Origin: a virus
Virus record (IMG/VR): IMGVR_UViG_3300018432_000020
Coordinates: 1-45,400 of that record
Length of the DNA: 45,400 nucleotides
Direction: 5' to 3' (one strand)
The position numbers and the translations under genes were made by a program. The notes beneath the pieces were generated by a model. The model was not told the origin of the DNA, searched no databases, and saw nothing but the letters and a program-made list of their open reading frames with translations. Of this stretch, positions 1 through 6,236 are shown piece by piece. Within the stretch, counting starts at the first letter, position 1. Each line of letters starts with the position of its first letter.

Positions 1-262
1 CGGCCGGCGTCCGGCCCAGGCTCGGCGTGATGGTGACCCGGCCGGCGTTGCCCTGCTGCCGGCGGATCTTCACCCGGGCGGTGATGGTGACACCCGCCGG
101 GGTCACCTCGGCGTGCACGACGTCCCAGACCCCGTAGCTCTGGCTGGTGTGCGGGTCGCACAGCTCCTCGACAGACCAGGGGCCGTGTCCGTGCTCGTTC
201 AGCACGGTGGCGAACTGCTCGGCGAAGGTCTGGACGCTGCCGGCGGTGTAGGTCTCGGCCAC
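1..262 (-). CDS. Hypothetical protein, C-terminus beyond window
   Basis: The gene reads leftward from a GTG at 262, with a purine-rich Shine-Dalgarno (GGGGG) about six bases upstream, and leaves the window without a stop, so about 87 residues are visible. The product starts MAETYTAGSVQTF and has a soluble, acidic N-terminus followed by a beta-rich stretch ending in a basic segment around IRRQQGNAGR. No family is recognised. It is the last visible gene of the leftward cassette array and has its own promoter at 298-326. Function unknown. Confidence 0.75.
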   Translation of the reverse strand, partial: MAETYTAGSVQTFAEQFATVLNEHGHGPWSVEELCDPHTSQSYGVWDVVHAEVTPAGVTITARVKIRRQQGNAGRVTITPSLGRTPA

Positions 263-290
263 GGTGTGCCCCCTGTCTCTCGGTCGGTAT

Positions 291-302
291 GTCTGACACC
301 CT
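291..302 (+). repeat. Dispersed TCTGACACCC site 1
   Basis: GTCTGACACCCT lies across the -10/start region of the leftward promoter at 298-326. It is one of 13 plus-oriented copies. A bound protein here would block that promoter. Confidence 0.6.
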
Positions 303-326
303 ACATGACGCCAGGTGTGGTGTCTA
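298..326 (-). promoter_or_regulatory. Cassette promoter P1
   Basis: Reading leftward: -35 TAGACA (321-326), 17-bp spacer containing CTGGCGTCAT, -10 TAGGGT (298-303). The second TGRCG box starts 12 bp after the first, as in the sister promoters. The TAG of the -35 is also the stop codon of the upstream gene (324-542). The leader of about 30 nt contains ACCGACCGAGA before the Shine-Dalgarno, a stretch shared with other cassette leaders. Confidence 0.75.
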
Positions 327-542
327 GCCTTCGGGTCGGATGGTGATGGAGAACGTCCGGGCCGGCGTGCCGTGCGGGTCCGCCGGGGACCACCACTCGG
401 CCTGCAGCACGGCCGCGTCGCCGTCCATGCCGCGCTCGGCCGCCGGGTGCGGCTCCAGCTCGAGACTGCCGCCCGACTCCAGCAGCGCGCCGGACATCCG
501 GATGGTCATCAGGCGGGTGAGCTCGCGCAGGATCTCGTCCAT
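324..542 (-). CDS. Small hypothetical protein (72 aa)
   Basis: ATG at 542 with an AGAGGA ribosome site about eight bases upstream. The product begins MDEILRELTRLM, a short amphipathic helix, followed by an acidic strand-rich half (SGGSLELEPH, then AEWWSPADPHG). Its stop codon TAG is embedded in the -35 hexamer of P1, so gene end and next promoter are fused. It is the third and last gene of the operon started by P2. No homolog recognised. Confidence 0.75.
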   Translation of the reverse strand: MDEILRELTRLMTIRMSGALLESGGSLELEPHPAAERGMDGDAAVLQAEWWSPADPHGTPARTFSITIRPEG

Positions 543-579
543 GATCTGTCCTCTTCCTGTCAGGTCGGGCCGAAAGTGG

Positions 580-1107
580 TCAGGCCGCGCGGTAACGCTC
601 GGCCGCGGGAGTGCAGTCGACGTGCAGCCGGTGCACCATCGCGGCGAGGGACTGTGTGGGGTGGTCGCCGCGCAGGCAGTCCAGGATGTGCGTGCTCGCC
701 AGCTCGCCCCGGCCCTTGACGATCCAGTTGGGCTCGAGGCCACGCCGGGTCATCTCGCGGGTGGCGCACGCCTGGGAGGTGTGCAGGTCGCCGAAGGTCC
801 CGCCCCAGAGCCGTGCGCCGTCCAGGTCGGACATGAGCCGCACCATCCGGCCCTGCCACCCGGCGTCGAACCGGTCCAGCACGTCTACCGTGCCGACCAG
901 GTCGGCCGGCAGGGGCTGTCCGGCCAGCGCGTACCGCTTACGGGTGGCGTCTGACACCCGGGTGGCCCGGACCAGCAGCAGCCCGCCGTCGGGCAGCAGT
1001 ACCCAGCGCTCGCCGGCGCCGGGGCCCAGCGACCACACGTACCCGCCTTCCAGCGCGGTCCCGGGGTCGGCCCATCCGGGCGCCCAGTCCTTCACGCGGC
1101 GGCTCAC
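580..1107 (-). CDS. Hypothetical protein (175 aa)
   Basis: Starts at GTG 1107, overlapping the stop of the upstream gene (GTGA), which indicates translational coupling; a second in-frame GTG lies at 1095. The product begins VSRRVKDWAPGW, is rich in Trp, Arg and Gly, and has a central strand region (ERWVLLPDGGLLLVRAT) and a C-terminal helical part with CATREMTRRG and HILDCLRGDH. One dispersed TCTGACACCCG site (949-960) lies in the coding sequence, encoding RVSDAT. No family recognised. Confidence 0.75.
   Translation of the reverse strand: MSRRVKDWAPGWADPGTALEGGYVWSLGPGAGERWVLLPDGGLLLVRATRVSDATRKRYALAGQPLPADLVGTVDVLDRFDAGWQGRMVRLMSDLDGARLWGGTFGDLHTSQACATREMTRRGLEPNWIVKGRGELASTHILDCLRGDHPTQSLAAMVHRLHVDCTPAAERYRAA
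949..960 (+). repeat. Dispersed TCTGACACCC site 2
   Basis: GTCTGACACCCG inside the 580-1107 gene. The flanks CGGGTG (941-946) and CACCCG (955-960) are perfectly complementary around an 8-nt loop. Confidence 0.65.
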
Positions 1108-1520
1108 CGGTTCCCGCCGATCCAGGCGGCGACGCGGCCACGCCAGCCGGCCGCGACGGGGACCCAGCGCACGGCGGGCTCGGCGCCGCGCACCCGCTGG
1201 AGCAGTTCCTGCGCGGGGATGAGGAAGTCGGAGTGCATGCGGGTCCAGGTGAACCCGGCGGGGGACAGGTCCAGCCGCTTGCGGCACGAGTCCTCCCACG
1301 GCGGCACCGTGCTCGGGTCGATCAGCACGCCCCAGACCGCGCCCTCGCTGTCCTCGGCTTCGTCCCACTCGCCACAGCACGGGCACCGGCGGATGACGAT
1401 CAGGCCGTAGGGGGCGAGCTTGCCGTTGAACACCGCGGAGGCGTCGGCGGCCTCGCACTCGTCTTCGGTGTTGGGCATCCAGCCGGTGTCTTCCACGATC
1501 CGGATTCCGTAGTCGGTCAT
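1104..1520 (-). CDS. Hypothetical protein with CPCC zinc-knuckle-like motif (138 aa)
   Basis: ATG at 1520, preceded by AGGGAG at good spacing, about 40 nt downstream of the P2 -10. It is the first gene of a three-gene operon (1104-1520, 580-1107, 324-542) joined by a GTGA overlap at its end. The N-terminal third is acidic (NTEDECEAADAS). The middle carries IVIRRCPCCGEWDE, where the Cys pair could bind metal. The C-terminal third is Trp/Arg-rich. A longer reading upstream of 1520 would run through the promoter and was not used. Function unknown. Confidence 0.78.
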   Translation of the reverse strand: MTDYGIRIVEDTGWMPNTEDECEAADASAVFNGKLAPYGLIVIRRCPCCGEWDEAEDSEGAVWGVLIDPSTVPPWEDSCRKRLDLSPAGFTWTRMHSDFLIPAQELLQRVRGAEPAVRWVPVAAGWRGRVAAWIGGNR

Positions 1521-1547
1521 CTGCTGCTCCCTGGTCGGGTGGTTCGT

Positions 1548-1559
1548 TCTGACAACTGA
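1548..1559 (+). repeat. Dispersed TCTGACA site 3
   Basis: TTCTGACAACTG, immediately followed by a second TGACA. Read leftward it gives two TGTCAG units 8 bp apart at the start region of P2. Confidence 0.55.
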
Positions 1560-1560
1560 C

Positions 1561-1589
1561 ACACTACCTGACGTCAGGTTCGGCGTCAG
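1561..1589 (-). promoter_or_regulatory. Cassette promoter P2
   Basis: Leftward -35 CTGACG (1584-1589), 17-bp spacer with the palindrome TGACGTCA (1569-1576), -10 TAGTGT (1561-1566). The CTGACG boxes are repeated 12 bp apart. The -35 contains the TGA stop of the upstream gene 1586-1789. It drives 1104-1520 and the two genes behind it. Confidence 0.8.
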
Positions 1590-1789
1590 CAGTCGTTCGG
1601 GTTCCACATGCCCCGGACAGTGCACGCCCAGCCCGGATCGTCCTCCGCGAGCCAATCACCCTGTCCCGTAAGGGAAGCGCCCATGCTGTCCACATAGGAC
1701 GGTGCAGTGTGGACGTTCTCCGGCTGGGGCATGGCCAGCCCGAACAGCGCGACGAAGAACAGGCCGGCCGCGGTGATGCGGTAGAGCAT
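1586..1789 (-). CDS. Small secreted or membrane-anchored protein (67 aa)
   Basis: ATG at 1789 with GGGAG six bases upstream. The N-terminus is a signal peptide or membrane anchor: MLYRITAAGLFFVALFGLA, then a polar acidic tail containing AEDDPGW and a final CTVRGMWNPNDC with two Cys that could pair outside the cell. It is the second gene behind P3. The stop lies inside the -35 of P2. No family recognised; the signal-like N-terminus is seen directly and secretion is inferred. Confidence 0.75.
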   Translation of the reverse strand: MLYRITAAGLFFVALFGLAMPQPENVHTAPSYVDSMGASLTGQGDWLAEDDPGWACTVRGMWNPNDC

Positions 1790-1887
1790 GGGGACTCCCG
1801 TGCTGGTCGGGGTGTGCGTCCGTGCGCACTCCACCCGCGCACCGCCGGGGACAGGGCCGGTGCGGGATGGGCAGCGCGCGGCTGCGG

Positions 1888-2391
1888 TCAGGGGCGGTCG
1901 GCGACGTGGCGGCGGGTGCCGGAGTAGCCGGACCCGCCGCTTTCGCTCTCGGTCCAGACGTGGCCGATGGCCTCGCCAGTCCCGGCCGCGTGCACGTCGC
2001 CGTCGTGGCGATTCGGGCGCGTGCACGTCCACGGGTACGGCACGTCGTCGCTCACGAGGCGGGCGCCGCAGATCCCAACGCCTTCCGGGTTCGTGGTGTC
2101 GGGCGCGTCCACGATGAACGCGGGCGGCTTCTGACACCCGAACTGCGGTGCCGAGGCCGTGGTCACGTCCACCCAGGTCCGCCGACCCACCGGGGTGCCG
2201 TTGATCCAGCGGTGACTGCCGGGCAGGCTCACGTCCAGCACGCCGGCGGGCGGCCGGTCCACGCTGGTGACGGTGACGAACCTGCCGCGCGGGGTGACCT
2301 GGACCATCCCTTCGGCCAGGTCGGCGATGGCGACGCGGTAGACCATGGTGTTGTGGATCTCTCGCGGGTCCTGGTCGGGGCTGGTGATCAC
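1888..2391 (-). CDS. Hypothetical protein (167 aa)
   Basis: GTG at 2391 follows AAGGAG at seven bases and lies about 30 nt below the P3 -10, favouring this start over an internal ATG (MVYRVAIADL). The first half is strand-rich (MVQVTPRGRFVTVTS, WINGTPVGRRTWVDV), like a small beta barrel. The second half has four Cys (FGCQK, GICGA, WTCTRPNRHDGDVH) with nearby His, a possible metal site. A dispersed site (2129-2140) encodes the FGCQK segment. Function unknown. Confidence 0.78.
   Translation of the reverse strand: MITSPDQDPREIHNTMVYRVAIADLAEGMVQVTPRGRFVTVTSVDRPPAGVLDVSLPGSHRWINGTPVGRRTWVDVTTASAPQFGCQKPPAFIVDAPDTTNPEGVGICGARLVSDDVPYPWTCTRPNRHDGDVHAAGTGEAIGHVWTESESGGSGYSGTRRHVADRP
2129..2140 (+). 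repeat. Dispersed TCTGACACCC site 4
   Basis: TTCTGACACCCG within the 1888-2391 gene, with CGGG/CCCG arms around a 12-nt loop. The reading frame differs from sites 2 and 5. Confidence 0.6.
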
Positions 2392-2421
2392 GGTCGGCTC
2401 CTTGCTGGTCGGCGTAGTGAC

Positions 2422-2450
2422 ACACTATCTGACGTCAAGCGTGGTGTCAA
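2422..2450 (-). promoter_or_regulatory. Cassette promoter P3
   Basis: Leftward -35 TTGACA (2445-2450), 17-bp spacer ending in TTGACGTCAGA, -10 TAGTGT (2422-2427). TTGACA and TTGACG boxes are 12 bp apart. The upstream gene's TGA stop (2447-2449) sits inside the -35. This copy has the perfect -35 consensus and is a good reference for the family. Confidence 0.85.
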
Positions 2451-2896
2451 GCGGGACGGATGCCGTAGCACCGGGACGTCTCGAGGTGCCCGGGGTCCGG
2501 CACCGGCCGGTCGGCGGTGTGCGCGTCGCAATGCACGCGGGCCGGCGGCTCTGACACCCGGAAGTACGAGCCGACCCGCTCCACCCACCGGCACTCCAGC
2601 TCGTCGTCGTGCACGGTGACCCGGCCGTCCGGGTGGAAGACCAGCGGGCAGCGGTCCGTCCACCAGGCGGCCCACACGAACGCCTCGTGCTCGCTGGCGT
2701 GCAGCGGGGACCAGCCGTGCGCCGTGCCCGGCACGGTCAGGAACTCGCGGCCGCCGATGAACAGGCCGACCGCGTAGCCGGCGGTTCGGGCCAGGTCCGC
2801 GGTGGGCGGGCGGTCCCGCTCCGGCCGCGCGGGCGGGTCGACGGGCTCACCGGCGGTGATGGCGTCGTGCCGGGCCTGCAGGGTCGTGCTGTCCAT
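2447..2896 (-). CDS. Hypothetical protein (149 aa)
   Basis: ATG at 2896 with GAGGAG seven bases upstream. The Pro/Arg-rich N-terminus (PVDPPARPERDRPP) is followed by a Trp-rich core (HASEHEAFVWAAWWTDRC) and a C-terminus with several Cys and His (LECRWVERVG, RVHCDAHTADRP). It is second in the P4 operon, separated from the first gene by 73 bp that form a strong hairpin (2931-2962). Its stop codon is part of the P3 -35. No family recognised. Confidence 0.78.
   Translation of the reverse strand: MDSTTLQARHDAITAGEPVDPPARPERDRPPTADLARTAGYAVGLFIGGREFLTVPGTAHGWSPLHASEHEAFVWAAWWTDRCPLVFHPDGRVTVHDDELECRWVERVGSYFRVSEPPARVHCDAHTADRPVPDPGHLETSRCYGIRPA
2549..2560 (+). repeat. Dispersed TCTGACACCC site 5
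   Basis: CTCTGACACCCG inside the 2447-2896 gene, encoding FRVSEPP on the other strand. Arms are weak here (CGGG upstream of CCCG). Confidence 0.55.
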
Positions 2897-2930
2897 CGCT
2901 GGCTCCTCGTGGTCGGGTCGGTCGGGGTGG

Positions 2931-2962
2931 CCCGGGGCCGGGTTCTGACACCCGGCCCCGGG
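2931..2962 (+). repeat. Hairpin with TTCTGACA loop (site 6)
   Basis: Perfect 12-bp arms CCCGGGGCCGGG (2931-2942) and CCCGGCCCCGGG (2951-2962) enclose exactly TTCTGACA (2943-2950). It lies in the gap between two genes of the P4 operon. There is no T-run, so it is not a classical intrinsic terminator, though it could attenuate transcription. Confidence 0.85.
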
Positions 2963-2969
2963 CGGTGGG

Positions 2970-3245
2970 TCAGGAAGCGTGCGCGGGAGCCGGGAGCTCG
3001 CCGGCCTGGATCGCGTCGATGAGCGCGGTCACCCCGGCCAACGCGTCGCGCTTCGTGCGGAACTTCGCGCCGGTGATGCGCTGGGTGACCTTGATCGCGC
3101 CACCCTGGGTCCGCAGCGCGCGGACGCCCATCCCGGCGACCTCCAGCCGGAGCGCGCCGCGCAGGGCGATGAGCTGGAACATGGCGATCCCCTCCGGGGT
3201 GTCGATCACGGTGGCGGCGGGCTGGGTGACGGTCGGGTTGCTCAC
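2970..3245 (-). CDS. Small basic hypothetical protein (91 aa)
   Basis: GTG at 3245 follows AAGGAG at seven bases, about 30 nt below the P4 -10. The product starts VSNPTVTQPAATVID and then forms a compact alpha/beta domain (AMFQLIALRGALRLEVAGMG, then a basic QRITGAKFRTKRDALAGV helix). Size and charge would suit a small nucleic-acid-binding or regulatory protein, but no family is recognised. It is the first gene of the P4 operon. Confidence 0.78.
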   Translation of the reverse strand: MSNPTVTQPAATVIDTPEGIAMFQLIALRGALRLEVAGMGVRALRTQGGAIKVTQRITGAKFRTKRDALAGVTALIDAIQAGELPAPAHAS

Positions 3246-3273
3246 GGCTGGCTCCTTCGGTCGGTGTACTGGC

Positions 3274-3302
3274 ATCGTATCTGACGTCAAGCGTGGCGTC
3301 AA
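3274..3302 (-). promoter_or_regulatory. Cassette promoter P4
   Basis: Leftward -35 TTGACG (3297-3302), 17-bp spacer ending in TTGACGTCAGA, -10 TACGAT (3274-3279). Two TTGACG boxes lie exactly 12 bp apart. The leader contains ACACCGACCGA before the Shine-Dalgarno, as in P1 and the promoter at 44178-44206. Confidence 0.85.
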
Positions 3303-3330
3303 GTGAAGTGGTGAGGCAGGATGGTCCGGC

Positions 3331-3369
3331 GCCCGGGCGGGGCGGTGGGGTTCTGACACCCGCCCGGGC
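3331..3369 (+). repeat. Hairpin with TTCTGACA (site 7)
   Basis: Arms GCCCGGGCGGG (3331-3341) and CCCGCCCGGGC (3359-3369) are perfect and enclose 17 nt that include TTCTGACA (motif 3351-3362). It is intergenic between the end of gene 3378-3920 and P4, where a transcription boundary is expected. Confidence 0.8.
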
Positions 3370-3377
3370 ACCGGGGC

Positions 3378-3920
3378 TCAGGACTGGCGGGCCTGCTCCA
3401 GCTCGAACGCCGGGTCGATGAACACGCGCGTCCAGAGGCGGTAGGAGAGCAGGGACGCCAGGTCTTCGCCAGCCAGCTCGCACCAGCGCTCGATGCCCTG
3501 CATCCACACCACGTCGCCGGCGGCCAGCTCGTCACTGCGCACACCCATCTCGACGCGGACGCTCAGCTCCCGGCCCCGCTTGACCGGGACCCCGCCGACC
3601 ACCGCCGAGCGCCCGCCCGTCGGCTCCGTCCAGCGGCGCATGTGCCGCACGTTGGCCGCGAACACCGACGGCTCCCGGCCCACGAGCGTCTGGTCACCGC
3701 GGGGGGTGACGAAGACCGCGCCGAGCGGGACCTGGTCCTCGCGGAGCGTGCGCACCGGGCGCAGGGTGCTCGCCTCGTTCTGACACCCTGCCGGGCGGAT
3801 CTCCGTCGCGTCGTCCGTCGTGCAGGCGCGCACCTCGCTCAGCGCCAGCGCGTCGTCCAGGCTGTGCGTGCCCGGCGTCGCGAGCTCTCCGGTGCTGGTG
3901 TGGAGGGTGTACTCGGCCAT
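3378..3920 (-). CDS. Hypothetical protein (180 aa)
   Basis: ATG at 3920 with GAGGAG at about six bases, 40 nt below P5. The product begins MAEYTLHTSTGELATPGT and contains a beta-rich middle (QVPLGAVFVTPRGDQTLVG, SVRVEMGVRSDELAAGDVVWM) and an acidic helical C-terminus (LAGEDLASLLSYRLW). The middle could be a small barrel-like domain. It is the only gene of the P5 transcript. Function unknown. Confidence 0.78.
   Translation of the reverse strand: MAEYTLHTSTGELATPGTHSLDDALALSEVRACTTDDATEIRPAGCQNEASTLRPVRTLREDQVPLGAVFVTPRGDQTLVGREPSVFAANVRHMRRWTEPTGGRSAVVGGVPVKRGRELSVRVEMGVRSDELAAGDVVWMQGIERWCELAGEDLASLLSYRLWTRVFIDPAFELEQARQS
3761..3791 (+). repeat. Hairpin with TTCTGACA (site 8)
   Basis: GCAGGGTG (3761-3768) pairs perfectly with CACCCTGC (3784-3791) across a 15-nt loop ending in TTCTGA. 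The motif is TTCTGACACCCT (3778-3789), inside the 3378-3920 gene. Where the 3' arm departs from CCCG the 5' arm changes to match. Confidence 0.75.
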
Positions 3921-3960
3921 CGTCTGCTCCTCGGTGCTGGCGTCCCTTGCTGATAGGTAC

Positions 3961-3989
3961 ACACTATCTGACGCCACGCCTGACGTCAA
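3961..3989 (-). promoter_or_regulatory. Cassette promoter P5
   Basis: Leftward -35 TTGACG (3984-3989), 17-bp spacer containing GTGGCGTCAGA, -10 TAGTGT (3961-3966). The box order is swapped relative to P3: the palindrome TGACGTCA overlaps the -35 and the degenerate TGGCG box sits in the spacer. It drives 3378-3920. Confidence 0.8.
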
Positions 3990-4000
3990 GCCCAACGCCA

Positions 4001-4074
4001 TCACCTGTTCGGGTGAACCACACCCGGTCACCGCGCACACGCACGGCTACGCCGGCGACCACCCGAACAGGTGA
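4001..4074. repeat. 15-bp perfect inverted repeat
   Basis: TCACCTGTTCGGGTG (4001-4015) is repeated in inverse as CACCCGAACAGGTGA (4060-4074), separated by 44 bp. Neither arm is part of a likely gene. Plausible roles are terminase or partition-protein binding, or a recombinase core pair. Confidence 0.85.
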
Positions 4075-4166
4075 ATCACCCAAGGTGACGGACACCGAGC
4101 GTGATGGTGACCACTCTAAGCGCCAATCCCCCTGTTTTCCCAGCTCAGAGGGGGTGTGCACGTATG

Positions 4167-4208
4167 GTGACCGTCTCCCCCTACGCTGAGTGAGCACCCC
4201 CCGGTCAC
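4167..4208. repeat. GTGACCG inverted repeat
   Basis: GTGACCG (4167-4173) and CGGTCAC (4202-4208) flank a C-rich stretch. The same GGTGACC core occurs near 4105 and in inverse near 4025, making a cluster of four related 7-mers in under 200 bp. Confidence 0.55.
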
Positions 4209-4714
4209 GGAGCGTGAGCGCGGCGCCTACTCACACACCTCCGAGGACCCGATGACACACTGCATCTCGGGTTGCCGACAGAGAGAGAGAATGTCAGCGT
4301 AGCGACCCCTGCCCGTGGCAAATTTCCTGATTTCGGGTGGGTATTTCCTCGGAATCGGACTGTATCAGCGGAGTCCCAGCCCGTCGGCTTTCCTCGTCGG
4401 CGCTGCTCTGCTCGCACGACGGTGGACCGCTCGCTGGCGCTCGGAGGGACCTGCGGTGCTGACTGCCCGCCCCCCATCCCCCCGGTCGCGGCCTCGCCCC
4501 ACCCGCGCGTGCTTCGGTCGGGGGCTCATCCGGCTCGCACCGCTGTAGGCCAGGATCGCGGGCCCCTGCGACGGGGGGTGACGCCGGGGGTGGGCCGGCT
4601 CCCGGGCAGACCCTCCGGGTGGGATAGCGGCGAGGGTAGCGGCCCGCCGGCGATCACCGCCCTACGATCGCGTCGACGCGCTGCCCAGCCGGCGTGTCGG
4701 AGAGGACGAACACC

Positions 4715-5110
4715 ATGGTCAGATCGGACGAAGGACTGCCGGAGCACCGGGAGCACCCGCTCACCGGGCCGCACAGCCGCGGCATCTGGCTCGAGATCGA
4801 GGGTGTGGCCGGCAAGGACGGCAGCCACGTGCCGTTGACCGGGCGCCAGAACGTCTTCCTGTCGGTGGACGGCGACGGTGCTGGCGCGACGGCCGCGGAG
4901 TGGCTGGCCTGGCGGGCGCGGGCGCGGGAGAAGGACACCGAGGTGGCCCGGACGCTGGCCAGCGAGTTCGCCGAGCCGAGCGCCGAGGTGGCCGAGCAGC
5001 GCGAACGGCACTACCGCCGGCTGGAGATCGTCCGCGTGCTCGGCTCGAGCGGCGACATTGTCAGGCGCGCGTCCGAGGTCGAAGCCTGGATCACCGGGGA
5101 GCGGCGATGA
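4715..5110 (+). CDS. Hypothetical protein upstream of terminase (131 aa)
   Basis: ATG at 4715 with GGAGAGG about nine bases upstream; an in-frame GTG at 4694 is the alternative. The first half is strand-rich and polar (GIWLEIEGVAGKDGSHVPL). The second half is a charged helix (AWRARAREKDTEVARTLASE, VAEQRERHYRRLEIVRVL). It opens the packaging operon and overlaps the next gene (ATGA). A packaging-related or DNA-binding role is possible from position only. Confidence 0.78.
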   Translation: MVRSDEGLPEHREHPLTGPHSRGIWLEIEGVAGKDGSHVPLTGRQNVFLSVDGDGAGATAAEWLAWRARAREKDTEVARTLASEFAEPSAEVAEQRERHYRRLEIVRVLGSSGDIVRRASEVEAWITGERR

Positions 5111-5391
5111 ACCACCTGACCGTGCGCGTGTCGGTGGGGTTGCGCGACACCGACGGCGTGCGCCTGGACGCCATGCTGCTCGACATCGGCGCGGTGATCA
5201 TCCGCGAGCTGCCCCGCAAGGCAGCGCCGGCCGGCTACGTGGACCTGCTCGTGGAGGACACCAGCGCGCCGGCCGACGTGCGCGGCCAGACCGTCACCCC
5301 GATCTTCGCCGAGCACGACGACGGTGCCGGCCTGGTGCTGTCCTTCGACCGGTGGAAGGTCTGGGCGGCCCCGGAGGCGATCGAGGCGTGA
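5107..5391 (+). CDS. Small hypothetical protein (94 aa)
   Basis: ATG at 5107 overlaps the previous stop, and its own stop overlaps the GTG of the terminase-like gene, so the three are translationally coupled. The product (MNHLTVRVSVGL start) looks like a compact alpha/beta fold with two strand pairs (VIIRELP, GYVDLLVED, LVLSFDRWKVW). No family recognised. Confidence 0.78.
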   Translation: MNHLTVRVSVGLRDTDGVRLDAMLLDIGAVIIRELPRKAAPAGYVDLLVEDTSAPADVRGQTVTPIFAEHDDGAGLVLSFDRWKVWAAPEAIEA

Positions 5392-6236
5392 GCGAGCGGT
5401 TGCTGCCCGGCGGCCCGACGGCGTTCGACCGGGAGGCCGAGGACGCTCGGCTGCCGGACGCCCCGGACACCGCCGGGCAGCCCCGCCTGCGCTGGCGGGA
5501 CCTGCCGCCGGCCGAGCAGATCCGCCGCTCCGTGGAGGACACGGTGCGCTACTACGGCCAGCGCTGGGGGAAGCTGCCCACCGCCGAGCGCATCTGCAGC
5601 TTCAAGAAGTGGCCGGCCACCCGGATCCCCGAAGTGCAGCTCGCCCTGCAGGACCCCGTCACGATCGCCAACCTGCGCCGGCTCGGCATCCTGCCCGACG
5701 ACGTGGAGACCTGGGACGAGGGCATCACCCGCGCCGGCGCCCAGCCGACCCGGCTGCAGATGGACGCGCTGGACGCGATCTTCGAGCGGCTGGACCCGAA
5801 CGACCCGCGGCCGCTGGACGTGGTGCTCAAGGCGCACGGCGTCGACCTGCGGACCTGGAACGGCTGGCTGGCGGACCCCGTGTTCGGCGCGTACGTCCGG
5901 GACCGGGCGGCCGCCATCTTCGGCCAGCGCGCGCACGAGGTGGACATCGCGCTGATGCGCCGCGCGTTCGCCGGTGACGTGCAGGCGCTCAAGCTGATCC
6001 TCGAGCTGCAGGGGCGGATCAAGCGCCAGGGCGACACCGTGGACGTGAACATGGTGCTGGCCCGCGTCGTGGAGATCATCCAGCTGGAGGTGACCGACCC
6101 GGTGGTGCAGCTGCGCATCGCCGAACGCCTGGAGGCGCTGAGCCAGGCCACGGCCGCCGGCCAGCTGCCGGCCGGCCCGCCGGTGCTGTCCGCGGAGATC
6201 GTCCCCGGCCAGCTGATCGAGGGGGAGCCGGCATGA
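5388..6236 (+). CDS. Terminase small subunit-like protein (282 aa)
   Basis: The GTG at 5388 overlaps the preceding stop. The protein has an acidic, Pro-rich N-terminus and helical segments that read like helix-turn-helix units (WGKLPTAERICSFKKW and the stretch from LDPNDPRPLDVVLKAHG). A C-terminal part, MRRAFAGDVQALKLILELQ, matches the usual signature of small terminases that bind cos/pac DNA and stimulate the large subunit. It lies about 1.4 kb downstream of the repeat-rich gap. Its large partner begins only at 12726, the interval being filled by an appendage gene, the translocase cassette and six small genes. Family assignment is by pattern. Confidence 0.7.
   Translation: MSERLLPGGPTAFDREAEDARLPDAPDTAGQPRLRWRDLPPAEQIRRSVEDTVRYYGQRWGKLPTAERICSFKKWPATRIPEVQLALQDPVTIANLRRLGILPDDVETWDEGITRAGAQPTRLQMDALDAIFERLDPNDPRPLDVVLKAHGVDLRTWNGWLADPVFGAYVRDRAAAIFGQRAHEVDIALMRRAFAGDVQALKLILELQGRIKRQGDTVDVNMVLARVVEIIQLEVTDPVVQLRIAERLEALSQATAAGQLPAGPPVLSAEIVPGQLIEGEPA

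Larger units (their letters stand above)
3990..4714. other. Gene-free, repeat-rich intergenic region; cos/packaging or partition candidate
   Basis: About 725 bp with no convincing gene on either strand; open frames here have poor codon bias and no ribosome sites. It separates the leftward cassette array from the rightward late genes. It holds the long inverted repeat at 4001-4074, further GGTGACC/GGTCACC repeats near 4025, 4105, 4166 and 4202, and a relatively AT-rich patch near 4260-4380. In many tailed phages cos lies just upstream of the small terminase gene, so this is the best candidate here. No ends can be defined from sequence alone. Confidence 0.5.

Noticed and set aside
2931-2962. 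The TTCTGACA hairpins as ordinary intrinsic terminators
   Set aside because: No T-run follows; several lie inside genes, and the loop sequence is more conserved than the stem, the reverse of what terminators show. A termination effect at intergenic copies is not excluded.
3964-4197. 77-codon minus-strand frame over the inverted repeat
   Set aside because: It ends in a promoter and covers both arms of the repeat; codon bias is weak.
4272-4838. Plus-strand frame in the gene-free gap
   Set aside because: Poor codon bias, no ribosome site, and it runs into the better supported gene at 4715 in another frame.
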